From positions 1-10,639 of the forward strand of contig JAUNUZ010000043.1 in the NCBI GenBank assembly GCA_030537915.1: a stretch of DNA of 10,639 nt, in the 5' to 3' direction. Source of the DNA: Micrococcales bacterium (GTDB lineage: Bacteria; Actinomycetota; Actinomycetes; Actinomycetales; Dermatophilaceae). The translations under genes and the position numbers were made by a program. The notes under the pieces were generated by a model. That model was not told the origin of the DNA. It did not search any database and saw only the letters and a list, made by a program, of their open reading frames with translations. Of this stretch, positions 1-6,836 are shown piece by piece (position 1 is the stretch's first letter; each line of letters opens with the position of its first letter).

Positions 1-698
1 CGGGCTTGGCCGACCCGCGCGTCGACGGTGTGTTGGGCAGCGCCGACGTCCTGGAGGAGCTCGCGCTCCTCGGCGCGCTCGACGGCCGCCTCGCCGTCGG
101 CACGATGAACCGCGGTGGGATCGCCGGCGCGCATTGGGAACTCGACGACCGACTCACCGCCTACGACGCGGAACACATCGTGTCCATGGGGCTAGACGGC
201 GGCAAGACGCTGCTGCGCATCGAGCCCACCGACCTGGGCGTGCCGCGCACCCTGGAGAACGTCGCACGGCTCACGACCGCCCTGGCGGACGCCTCCGTCA
301 TGTCCCTGATCGAACCCCTGCCCTACCGCAAGCGTCCCGATGGCGGAGTCGAGCTCGACCCCTGCGAAGACGCGCTGGTGCGCATGGTCGCCATCGCCAG
401 CGGCCTGGGCTCCTCGTCGGCCTACACCTGGCTCAAGATCCCCGCCACGGCCGACCCCGGCCGGGTCGCGGCGGCCACCAGCTGCCCGATCCTGCTCCTG
501 GGCGGCGACGCGGGCCGTGAGCACGAGCGGGTCTTCGACTCCTGGGAGCGCGCCCTGAGGCTCCCCTGCATCCGCGGGCTCGTCCCCGGTCGCGCGCTGC
601 TCTACCCCGAGCTGCTCAGCGTGCGCGAGGCCGTCGCCCGCGCCGGCAGCCTCGTCCACCCCTCTGCCGCCCCGCTGACCCCGAAGGACTCCGCATGA
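1..698 (+). CDS. Cgl0158-family (beta/alpha)8-barrel aldolase-like protein of the inositol cluster, 5'-truncated
   Basis: The reading frame is open from the left edge and ends in TGA at 696-698. About 230 residues of a protein I expect to be near 290-300 are visible, so the start lies outside the window; the TTG at position 6 is internal. The segment resembles DeoC/LacD-like class I aldolases and, from memory, the Cgl0158 family found next to iolC and iolB in actinobacterial inositol clusters. Two lysines sit at likely beta-strand ends: the one in GGKTLLRIEP (residue ~67 of the visible part) and the one in TWLKIPA (~144). The second is the better candidate for a Schiff-base lysine. By context (iolB follows with a 4-bp overlap) it probably cleaves 2-deoxy-5-keto-gluconate 6-phosphate to dihydroxyacetone phosphate and malonate semialdehyde, the job of IolJ elsewhere. 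Family placement is fairly sure; the reaction is inferred. Confidence 0.82.
   Translation, partial: GLADPRVDGVLGSADVLEELALLGALDGRLAVGTMNRGGIAGAHWELDDRLTAYDAEHIVSMGLDGGKTLLRIEPTDLGVPRTLENVARLTTALADASVMSLIEPLPYRKRPDGGVELDPCEDALVRMVAIASGLGSSSAYTWLKIPATADPGRVAAATSCPILLLGGDAGREHERVFDSWERALRLPCIRGLVPGRALLYPELLSVREAVARAGSLVHPSAAPLTPKDSA
684..688 (+). promoter_or_regulatory. Ribosome binding site of iolB
   Basis: AAGGA lies 6 bases before the ATG at 695, within the last codons of the preceding gene. It supports ATG 695 as the iolB start and independent initiation in addition to coupling through the ATGA overlap. Confidence 0.6.
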
Positions 699-1582
699 GC
701 AACCACTACCGCACCGGCACCTTGGCAACACCCGACACCCTGGCGACCGTCACCCCGGAACACGCCGGGTGGACCTACAGCGGGCTGGAGGTCTTCGACC
801 TCGCCGCAGGTCCGGCGACACGAGTCCTCGACGGCATCGAGGGGGTAGTCCTACCGCTGTCGGCCCGCGACCTGCGGATCAGCGTCGACGGCGAGGACCA
901 CACCCTGCGAGGTCGCGGGGGCGTCTTCGAGGCGGTCTCGGACTGGATGTACCTGCCGCTGGGCTCCACGGTGGAGATCACCGCCGCGCACGGCGAGGTC
1001 GCCCTGTGCACGGCCAAGGCGACGCAGCGGTTCCCGCTGTGCGTCACCGCAGCCCAAGACGTGCCGGTGGAGGTCCGCGGCGGGGGGCGCGCCACCCGCC
1101 AGGTCACCAATATCGCCACCCCCGGTTCCTTCAGCGGAGCGGACCGGATCAACGTCTGCGAGGTCCTGACCCCCGGCGGCAATGTGTCGTCGTGGCCCCC
1201 GCACCGGCACGACGGCATCGGCGACTGCGAGCCCGTCAACGAGGAGATCTACTACTTCCGGATGGGCCGCCTGGACGGGCCGCACGGCCACCCCCACGGC
1301 CAGGGACTCTTCCGCGTCTACACGGTGGACGGATCATCCGACGAGACGGTGACGGTGCTCGACGGCGACGTCTACCTCGTCCCGGTCGGTTATCACGGCC
1401 CGTCCACCGCGCAGCCGGAGTACCCCATGTACTTCCTCAACGTGCTGGCCGGCCCCGGCGCCGAGCGCACCATGGCCTTCTGCGACGACCCGGATCACCA
1501 CTGGATCCGAGAGACGTGGGAAGAGGGCAGCCTCGACCCCCGACTGCCCATGACGTCGGCGACCGGACCGGTAGCTCGATGA
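695..1582 (+). CDS. iolB: 5-deoxy-glucuronate isomerase IolB
   Basis: This 295-residue cytosolic enzyme isomerises 5-deoxy-glucuronate, the product of IolD, to 2-deoxy-5-keto-gluconate in myo-inositol catabolism. It is a bicupin related to KduI, and its length is normal for IolB. The C-terminal cupin carries the family signature: WPPHRHD at residues 167-173, NEEIYYF at 182-188, DGDVYLVPVGYHGP at 223-236 and YFLNVLAGPG at 246-255. The metal ligands should be His170, His172, Glu183 or Glu184, and His234. The start is ATG 695, which overlaps the stop of the aldolase gene (ATGA) and has an AAGGA site 6 bases upstream. The stop overlaps the next start in the same ATGA pattern, so the gene is inside a coupled operon and lies two genes before iolD, which makes its substrate. 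Identity is secure. Confidence 0.95.
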   Translation: MSNHYRTGTLATPDTLATVTPEHAGWTYSGLEVFDLAAGPATRVLDGIEGVVLPLSARDLRISVDGEDHTLRGRGGVFEAVSDWMYLPLGSTVEITAAHGEVALCTAKATQRFPLCVTAAQDVPVEVRGGGRATRQVTNIATPGSFSGADRINVCEVLTPGGNVSSWPPHRHDGIGDCEPVNEEIYYFRMGRLDGPHGHPHGQGLFRVYTVDGSSDETVTVLDGDVYLVPVGYHGPSTAQPEYPMYFLNVLAGPGAERTMAFCDDPDHHWIRETWEEGSLDPRLPMTSATGPVAR

Positions 1583-2757
1583 AGCCGCAGATCCGCATCG
1601 CCGTCCTGGGCCTGGGCTGGATGGGCCAGGCGCACTCACGATCCGCGCGGCGCATCCCGACCCACTTCCCGAATCGCTCCTACGACCCTGTGCTCGTCGC
1701 GTGCGCGGACCCGGTGGCCGAGCGCCGACGCCAGGCCGTCGAGGACTTCGGCTTCCAGCGCGCCGTGTCGGACTGGCGCGAGGCCGTCACCGCGCCGGAC
1801 GTGGACGCGGTCTGGGTGACAGCCCCGAACATGCTGCACCTGCCGATGATCGAGGCGGCGACCGCGGCCGGCAAGGCCGTCTTCAGCGAGAAGCCGATCG
1901 GCGGGAAGCCGCAACACGCGGTGGCCGCACTCGGGCACGCCGAGCAGGCCGGGGTGGCCACGGGTGTCGGATATTGCTACGTCTGGTCACCCCTGGTGCA
2001 GCACGCCCGCGACCTCATCGCCAGTGGCGCGCTGGGCGAGATCACCCACTACCGCGGGCGCTTCCTGTCGATGTACGGCAGTGACCCGCTCGGCCTGCTC
2101 ACCTGGCGCTTCTACCTGGAGCAGGCCGGCTACGGCGTCACCAGCGACGTCCTGAGCCACTGCGTCGCCATGGCGCACTTCCTCGTCGGCCCGATCACCG
2201 AGGTCGTCGGGATGTCCAACACGACGATCCCGCGCCGCCCCCTGCCCACCGGCGCCGCCAGCCACTACGGCGTGGGCCGCCCCGAGGACCCGACCGGAGC
2301 GGTCGAGAACGAGGACTTCGCCTCGATGCTCTGCCGCTTCGAGGCGGGCGCCACGGGCACCTTCGAGGCCAGCCGCACCGTGGTCGGGCCGGAGAGCCAG
2401 AACGCCTTCGAGATCTACGGGACGAAGGGATCGCTGACCTGGAACCACGAGCGAATCAACGAGCTCCAGTACTACTCGATGACGGACTCACTCGACTCTG
2501 GCTACACGACGATCTTCGGCGGCGAGCGCTTCCCCTTCCACGGCGCCTTCGTCCCCGGGCAGGCCAACAGCATCGGATTCGAGGACCTGATCGCGATCCA
2601 GGATCACGCGTTCCTTGAGGCGCTGGCCAACGGCAGCCGTTTCAGTCCCGGGTTCGCGGAGGCGGTCGATGTCGTGAGCGTCCAGCAGGCCCTCCTGGAC
2701 TCATGGGAGTCCCGCGGCTGGCAGACCGTCCACGACCTGAAGGAGACCCCGCGATGA
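1579..2757 (+). CDS. Gfo/Idh/MocA-family NAD(P)-dependent sugar or inositol dehydrogenase
   Basis: The protein has 392 residues, soluble, with an N-terminal Rossmann fold (GLGWMG at residues 11-16) and the family EKP motif at 104-106, in which Lys105 is catalytic. Asp190 and His194 in GVTSDVLSH fit the D-x3-H catalytic pair of IolG-type enzymes. The C-terminal half has the WRFYLEQAGYG, FEIYGTKGSL and SPGFAEAVDVV segments. I recall these from the longer (~390 residue) subfamily that includes levoglucosan dehydrogenase and several inositol or glycoside dehydrogenases, so it is not a classical ~335-residue IolG. It lies between iolB and iolD with 4-bp overlaps on both sides, so it probably oxidises an inositol isomer or a related polyol or sugar in the same pathway. 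The ATG at 1579 is chosen because the Rossmann fold begins there at once; the frame is open further upstream but that part is antisense-like shadow over iolB. The exact substrate is unknown. Confidence 0.9.
   Translation: MKPQIRIAVLGLGWMGQAHSRSARRIPTHFPNRSYDPVLVACADPVAERRRQAVEDFGFQRAVSDWREAVTAPDVDAVWVTAPNMLHLPMIEAATAAGKAVFSEKPIGGKPQHAVAALGHAEQAGVATGVGYCYVWSPLVQHARDLIASGALGEITHYRGRFLSMYGSDPLGLLTWRFYLEQAGYGVTSDVLSHCVAMAHFLVGPITEVVGMSNTTIPRRPLPTGAASHYGVGRPEDPTGAVENEDFASMLCRFEAGATGTFEASRTVVGPESQNAFEIYGTKGSLTWNHERINELQYYSMTDSLDSGYTTIFGGERFPFHGAFVPGQANSIGFEDLIAIQDHAFLEALANGSRFSPGFAEAVDVVSVQQALLDSWESRGWQTVHDLKETPR
2739..2745 (+). promoter_or_regulatory. Ribosome binding site of iolD
   Basis: GAAGGAG ends 8 bases before ATG 2754. 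It fixes the iolD start there and not at the upstream in-frame codon near 2703, which would lie deep inside the preceding gene. Confidence 0.65.
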
Positions 2758-4598
2758 ACACCGTGACGATCACTACCGCCGAGGCCCTCGTGCGCTACCT
2801 CATCGCCCAGCGCACGCGGGTCGACGGCCAAGAGGTTCCGCTCTTCCCCGGGGTGTTCGCCATCTTCGGCCACGGCAACGTCACCAGCCTGGGGCACGCC
2901 CTGGAGCAGCACCGTGACGAGATCCCGGTCTGGCGCGGCCAGAGCGAGGAAGGTATGGGCCTGGCGGCGGTCGCGTTCGGCAAGGCCACTCGCCGCCGGC
3001 AGGTCATGGTCGCCACCAGCTCCATCGGACCCGGCGCGACCAACATGGTCACGGCCGCGGGCGTCGCCATGTCCAACCGCATCCCGGCGCTGTTCATCTC
3101 CGGCGACGCGTTCACCTCCAGGTTGCCCGACCCCGTGCTTCAGCAGGTCGAGCACTTCGGTGACCCGACGACGACGGTCAACGACAGCTTTCGCCCCGTC
3201 GTCCGGTACTGGGACCGGATCACCCACCCGGCGCAGCTGCTCAGCTCCCTGCCGCAGGTCACCAGGACTCTGCTGGACCCAGCGGACTGCGGCCCGGTCT
3301 TCCTCGGCCTGCCGCAGGACATCGCGGCGACGGCCTACGACTACCCCAGGAGCTTCTTCGAGCCGCAGCTGCACGCAGTGCCCCGGCCGCGCGCGGCAAC
3401 CGACGAGCTCGCGCGCGCCGCACAGGTCCTCGTCGACGCACAGCGCCCGGTCCTCGTCGCCGGCGGCGGCGTGCACTACTCCCTGGCCGAGGCCGCGTTG
3501 GCTCAGTTCGCAACCCAGCACGGCATTCCCGTCGTGGAGACGGTCGCCGGCAAGTCCAGCCTCGTGGCCGACCATCCCCGCTACACCGGCCCGATCGGGG
3601 TCACCGGCGCGAGCGAGGCCAACGAGATATGTGCGCAGGCCGACGTCGTGCTCGCCGTCGGGACCCGGCTCAACGACTTCGTCACCGGGTCGTGGACCCT
3701 CTTCGAGGAGAACACCCGGATCATCGCGCTCAACGCTGCACGCTTCGACGCGACCAAGCACCGCTGCGTCCCCGTCGTCGGGGACGCCAGGGAGAGCCTG
3801 GTTGAGTTGTCGCAGATGCTCGGCGACTATGCGGCACCGAAGGAGTGGACGCAGACCGGCGAGGTGCTGCGCCGCCGGCTCGGGGAGTTCATCGCGGGTC
3901 GGGTCGCCGACGACTCCGTGCTGCCCCTGAGCTACGCGCAGGTCGTCGGTGCCGTGCACCGCGCGGCGAGCGCCCAGGACTACGTGATGACCGCGGCCGG
4001 TGGGCTGCCGGGTGAGCTCAACGTCAACTGGTTGAGCAAGTCCGTCGCCAGCTTCGACTGCGAGTACGGATTCTCCTGCATGGGCTACGAGGCGGCCGGC
4101 GCGTGGGGTGCCGCCTTTGCGCGCCGCGAAGGCGAGGTCATCTGCCTCGTCGGCGACGGCTCGTACCTCATGCTCAACAGCGAGATCTACTCCTCGATCC
4201 TGTCGGGCAAGAAGTTCATTCTCATCGTGTGCGACAACGCGGGCTTCGCGGTCATCGAACGACTGCAGCAGAACCAGGGCGGCGCGTCCTACAACAACAT
4301 GCTGCGCGACTCGCGCGGACCGCACAGCGACGTGCGGGTCGACTTCGTCGCGCACGCGGCATCACTTGGCGCGCACGCTACGCGGGCGTCCTCGATCGCC
4401 GAGCTCGAGGCCGCCGTCACCTTGGCCCGCACCCAGGACCGGACGAGCGTCGTCGTGGTCGATGTTCGTGAATCGGACTGGACCGAAGGCGGCCTGTTCT
4501 GGCAGGTCGGGGTGCCGGAGGTCAGCGAGCGCGATTCGGTGCGCGCGGCCCGGGCCGAACACGAGGCGGGGATGGCATCCCAGCGGCGGGGGGTGTGA
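2754..4598 (+). CDS. iolD: 3D-(3,5/4)-trihydroxycyclohexane-1,2-dione hydrolase IolD (ThDP-dependent)
   Basis: This 614-residue cytosolic enzyme opens the cyclohexane-dione ring made by IolE and gives 5-deoxy-glucuronate for IolB. It has the usual three domains of ThDP enzymes. The N-terminal PYR domain holds the activating glutamate (Glu65 in GQSEEGMGLA) and the SIGPGATNM stretch. The central domain covers roughly residues 225-370. The C-terminal PP domain has the ThDP/Mg motif GDGS (467-470) closed by Asn495 in CDNAGF. IERLQQNQGG follows and is typical of IolD among acetolactate-synthase-like proteins. Length is close to the family norm. ATG 2754 overlaps the preceding stop (ATGA) and has GAAGGAG 8 bases upstream. 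Its stop overlaps the start of the LacI gene. No frameshift or missing key residue is seen. The substrate-producing dehydratase gene iolE is not in the window. Confidence 0.96.
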   Translation: MNTVTITTAEALVRYLIAQRTRVDGQEVPLFPGVFAIFGHGNVTSLGHALEQHRDEIPVWRGQSEEGMGLAAVAFGKATRRRQVMVATSSIGPGATNMVTAAGVAMSNRIPALFISGDAFTSRLPDPVLQQVEHFGDPTTTVNDSFRPVVRYWDRITHPAQLLSSLPQVTRTLLDPADCGPVFLGLPQDIAATAYDYPRSFFEPQLHAVPRPRAATDELARAAQVLVDAQRPVLVAGGGVHYSLAEAALAQFATQHGIPVVETVAGKSSLVADHPRYTGPIGVTGASEANEICAQADVVLAVGTRLNDFVTGSWTLFEENTRIIALNAARFDATKHRCVPVVGDARESLVELSQMLGDYAAPKEWTQTGEVLRRRLGEFIAGRVADDSVLPLSYAQVVGAVHRAASAQDYVMTAAGGLPGELNVNWLSKSVASFDCEYGFSCMGYEAAGAWGAAFARREGEVICLVGDGSYLMLNSEIYSSILSGKKFILIVCDNAGFAVIERLQQNQGGASYNNMLRDSRGPHSDVRVDFVAHAASLGAHATRASSIAELEAAVTLARTQDRTSVVVVDVRESDWTEGGLFWQVGVPEVSERDSVRAARAEHEAGMASQRRGV

Positions 4599-5701
4599 TG
4601 GGCGCCGGGGACCCCGATGTGGCGGGGGCATCCCGACGAAGCACCTCGCCGCATCCGACGATCCGCGACGTCGCAGCCCGGGCCGGGGTCTCCAAGTCAC
4701 TGGTGTCGCTGGCGCTGCAGAACGCACCGCGGGTGGCGCCCGCGACCCGCGCGGCAATCCTCGCGGCAGCCGAGGAGCTCGGCTATCGGCGCAACGCGGC
4801 GGCCCGCGCGCTCGTGGCGCACCGCACGCGCACGATCGGGGTCTTCGTCCTGGATCTGCACAACCCGATCACCGCCGACGTGCTCGACGCGGTGCAGGCC
4901 GAGGCCCGACGCCGCGATTACCGCACCATCGTCGTCGTCGGGGGTGAGGATGCCGCCGCGGAACGGGCCGAGCTGGAAAAGCTCCTGGAGTTCCGGGTCG
5001 AGGGGATCATCGCCCTGGGTCACCGGCTGCCCGACGGGGCGACAGCGGCGATCACCCCGGACTGCCCCGCAGTGATCATCGGCAGCGAGCAGAACGGCAT
5101 CCCCCACCTGGGGTCGGTGTGCAACGACGACGTTCTCGGTGCCCGCCTCGCTGTGGACCACCTCGTCGCGCTGGGTCACGTGCGCATCGCCTTCGTGGAC
5201 GGCGGGCCGAGCACGGTCGCCCAGGATCGACGTCGCGGGTACTGCGCCGCCATGGTGCGACACGGGTTGGGCGACCAGATCACCGTCGTCCAGGGGTCGT
5301 TCACCGACGACGGGGGCTACCGGGGTGCCTCGCAGGCTCTGGACCTGCCGGACTCCCCCACCGCCCTCTTCGTCGTCAATGACCTCGCGGCCATGGGAGC
5401 CCTGGCCGCCGTGGCCGACGCAGGCCTGTCGGTGCCGCAGGACATATCTGTCGTCGGCTACGACGGCACCCGGCTGGCCGGCATCCGGCCCCTTGCCCTC
5501 ACCACGGTGGGTCAGCCCCTCCTCGAGCTCGGGACGCGAGCAGCGGCGCTCCTGTGCGGACGGCTCGACGGAGAGCCCGTGGGTGAGTCCTCGACCCGGC
5601 TCCCGCCCGCCCTCATCGTGCGGCGGACCACGGCGCCGCCACCGGCTCGGCCCGCCGCCCCGCGACCGGATACCCACCAAATGTTAGGACATGGTGACTA
5701 G
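4598..5701 (+). CDS. LacI-family transcriptional repressor
   Basis: The protein has 367 residues. A helix-turn-helix stands at about 21-42 (TIRDVAARAGVSKSLVSLAL), followed by a hinge helix (LGYRRNAAARALV, about 61-73) and a periplasmic-binding-protein-like effector domain. The latter ends with the GYDGTRLAGIRPLALTTVGQP signature of the family. It is the last gene of the overlapping iol block and probably senses an inositol, a related cyclitol or a pathway intermediate. Effector and operator are not known, and no LacI-type palindrome with a central CG was found in the window. ATG 4598 shares one base with the iolD stop; the GTG at 4595, one codon earlier, gives a 4-bp overlap and is equally possible. 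The C-terminal tail is proline-rich and looks unconserved. Its last codons hold an operator-like inverted repeat and the only in-frame TTA leucine codon I found in the window. Confidence 0.93.
   Translation: MGAGDPDVAGASRRSTSPHPTIRDVAARAGVSKSLVSLALQNAPRVAPATRAAILAAAEELGYRRNAAARALVAHRTRTIGVFVLDLHNPITADVLDAVQAEARRRDYRTIVVVGGEDAAAERAELEKLLEFRVEGIIALGHRLPDGATAAITPDCPAVIIGSEQNGIPHLGSVCNDDVLGARLAVDHLVALGHVRIAFVDGGPSTVAQDRRRGYCAAMVRHGLGDQITVVQGSFTDDGGYRGASQALDLPDSPTALFVVNDLAAMGALAAVADAGLSVPQDISVVGYDGTRLAGIRPLALTTVGQPLLELGTRAAALLCGRLDGEPVGESSTRLPPALIVRRTTAPPPARPAAPRPDTHQMLGHGD
5681..5692 (+). promoter_or_regulatory. IolR-like (GntR-type) operator
   Basis: ATGTTAGGACAT is an inverted repeat with ATGT/ACAT arms around 4 bases. 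Read on the - strand, the core TGTCCTAACA fits KGWCHTRACA, the consensus I recall for IolR of Corynebacterium glutamicum, at all ten positions. It lies 6 bases before the -10 box of the downstream oxidoreductase gene, where a bound repressor would block RNA polymerase. It is AT-rich within GC-rich coding sequence and sits inside the non-conserved tail of the LacI gene. The protein that binds it is not in the window; a GntR-type iolR would be expected elsewhere. Confidence 0.6.
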
Positions 5702-5704
5702 AGT
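5699..5704 (+). promoter_or_regulatory. -10 box of a leaderless promoter for the second Gfo/Idh gene
   Basis: TAGAGT fits TANNNT and includes the stop codon of the LacI gene. Six bases separate it from GTG 5711, so transcription should start at or next to the start codon. No Shine-Dalgarno sequence is present at a usable distance, in keeping with a leaderless mRNA. No good -35 box is seen. Confidence 0.5.
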
Positions 5705-5710
5705 GATCTG

Positions 5711-6760
5711 GTGCCTCTGACCTCGCTGCCGACACCCCGCACCGCCGTCTCCGCCGATGCCCCGCCGCTTCGCTGGGGGATCCTGGGCACCGGCTGGATC
5801 GCCGACACCTTCGTGACGTCCCTGCGACGGCACACGCGCCAAGCCGTGTACGCCGTCGGGTCCCGCACCACGCAAGCCGCCCAGCGCGCCGCCGCGGCGT
5901 GGGAAGCACCGGTGGCCCACGGATCGTACGAGGCGCTCGTGGCGGACCCGGGCGTCGACGTCGTCTACATCGCCACCCCGCACAACTTCCACTACCCGCA
6001 CGCCCTGCTGGCCGTCGAGGCCGGCAAGCATGTGCTCGTGGAGAAGCCCGTCGGGCTCGACGCAGACGAGGCGCGCGGCATCCAAGAGGCGGCCGCCCGT
6101 GCCGGCGTCTTCTGCATGGAGGCCATGTGGACCCTGTTCCTGCCGAAGTTCGACGTCCTGCGCCAGGTGCTGGAGCAGGGGATGCTGGGTCGCGTCGTCG
6201 CGGCGCATGCCGACATGGGTGAGCGGTTCGACGAACCGCACCGCATCATGCGCGCCGAACTCGCGGGCGGGCCGCTGCTCGACCTCGGCACCTACGCCGC
6301 AACCTTCGCCACGTGGACCTTGGGACCACCCGACATGGTCACCGCGGTGGCCGCGTCGGCCCCCAACGGAATCAACGGCCAGCTCGCCATCGCCCTGGGC
6401 ACACCGACCGGAGGCACCGCCTCCTTGCACACGACGATCCTGGCCGACAGCGCGACGACGGCGAGCGTCATCGGCACCGAAGGTCGGATGGACCTCGGGA
6501 CCCGGTTCTACCTTCCGGGCCCGATGACCTTGCATCAGCGCGGCGGGCCGTCACTGTCGTGGGCAGAACCCATGGTGGAGCACGATGCGCTGCATTTCGA
6601 AGCCGCCGAGGTCGCGCGCCGCATCACCGCAGGTGAGGACGGTTCACCCTTGCGACCGTGGGTCGACACGGTCGCGACCATGGAGGTGATGGATCGTGTC
6701 AGGGCTGCTACCGGCCTCGACTTCGATCAGGCCCGCGCGCACCGCGACGCTACGGGCTGA
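5711..6760 (+). CDS. Gfo/Idh/MocA-family oxidoreductase, dihydrodiol dehydrogenase/OxiD-like
   Basis: The 349-residue soluble NAD(P)-dependent dehydrogenase has a Rossmann motif GILGTGWIAD at residues 23-32, EKPVG at 111-115 (Lys112 catalytic) and MEAMWTLFLP at 136-145. The last segment marks the branch with dimeric dihydrodiol dehydrogenase, 1,5-anhydrofructose-reductase-like and OxiD-like inositol dehydrogenases. The usual D-x3-H pair is D-x3-Y here (Asp191, Tyr195 in LLDLGTYAATF), which is normal for this branch. GTG 5711 is chosen because a -10 box lies 6 bases upstream; it gives a ~20-residue non-conserved extension before the Rossmann fold. It follows the LacI gene by 9 bp but has its own promoter with an IolR-like operator, so it should be induced by inositol. 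A role in oxidising or interconverting inositol isomers (for example scyllo-inositol) is likely but inferred. Confidence 0.9.
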   Translation: MPLTSLPTPRTAVSADAPPLRWGILGTGWIADTFVTSLRRHTRQAVYAVGSRTTQAAQRAAAAWEAPVAHGSYEALVADPGVDVVYIATPHNFHYPHALLAVEAGKHVLVEKPVGLDADEARGIQEAAARAGVFCMEAMWTLFLPKFDVLRQVLEQGMLGRVVAAHADMGERFDEPHRIMRAELAGGPLLDLGTYAATFATWTLGPPDMVTAVAASAPNGINGQLAIALGTPTGGTASLHTTILADSATTASVIGTEGRMDLGTRFYLPGPMTLHQRGGPSLSWAEPMVEHDALHFEAAEVARRITAGEDGSPLRPWVDTVATMEVMDRVRAATGLDFDQARAHRDATG

Positions 6761-6768
6761 CTCGGCGC

Positions 6769-6795
6769 TGGAGCTACCGCCTGAAGTGAGCTCCA
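6769..6795. terminator. Possible stem-loop between convergent genes
   Basis: TGGAGCT (6769-6775) and AGCTCCA (6789-6795) form a perfect 7-bp inverted repeat with a 13-base loop. It lies in the 76-bp gap between the end of the oxidoreductase gene and the end of the convergent glycosyltransferase gene. There is no T-run on either side, so it would be a weak or factor-assisted terminator at best. Confidence 0.35.
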
Positions 6796-6836
6796 CGATC
6801 ACCGCGGCAACCCTTGGACCACGGTGTCGACGCCTG

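Noticed and set aside
1390-1402. GYHGP in IolB where other bacteria have GYHP followed by a different residue, as a possible active-site change.
   Set aside because: As far as I recall this is common in actinobacterial IolB proteins, and all metal ligands are present.
769-1578. Upstream in-frame extension of the first Gfo/Idh gene giving a 662-residue protein.
   Set aside because: The added part is Arg/Pro-rich shadow sequence over iolB, which is clearly coding in another frame; the Rossmann fold starts directly after ATG 1579.
2604-4355. 583-codon open frame on the - strand opposite iolD.
   Set aside because: It lacks recognisable domains and lies antisense to a well-conserved iolD; such long antisense frames are usual in GC-rich DNA.
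4697-5680. 327-codon open frame on the - strand opposite the LacI gene.
   Set aside because: Composition is typical of an antisense shadow and the LacI protein on the other strand is unambiguous.
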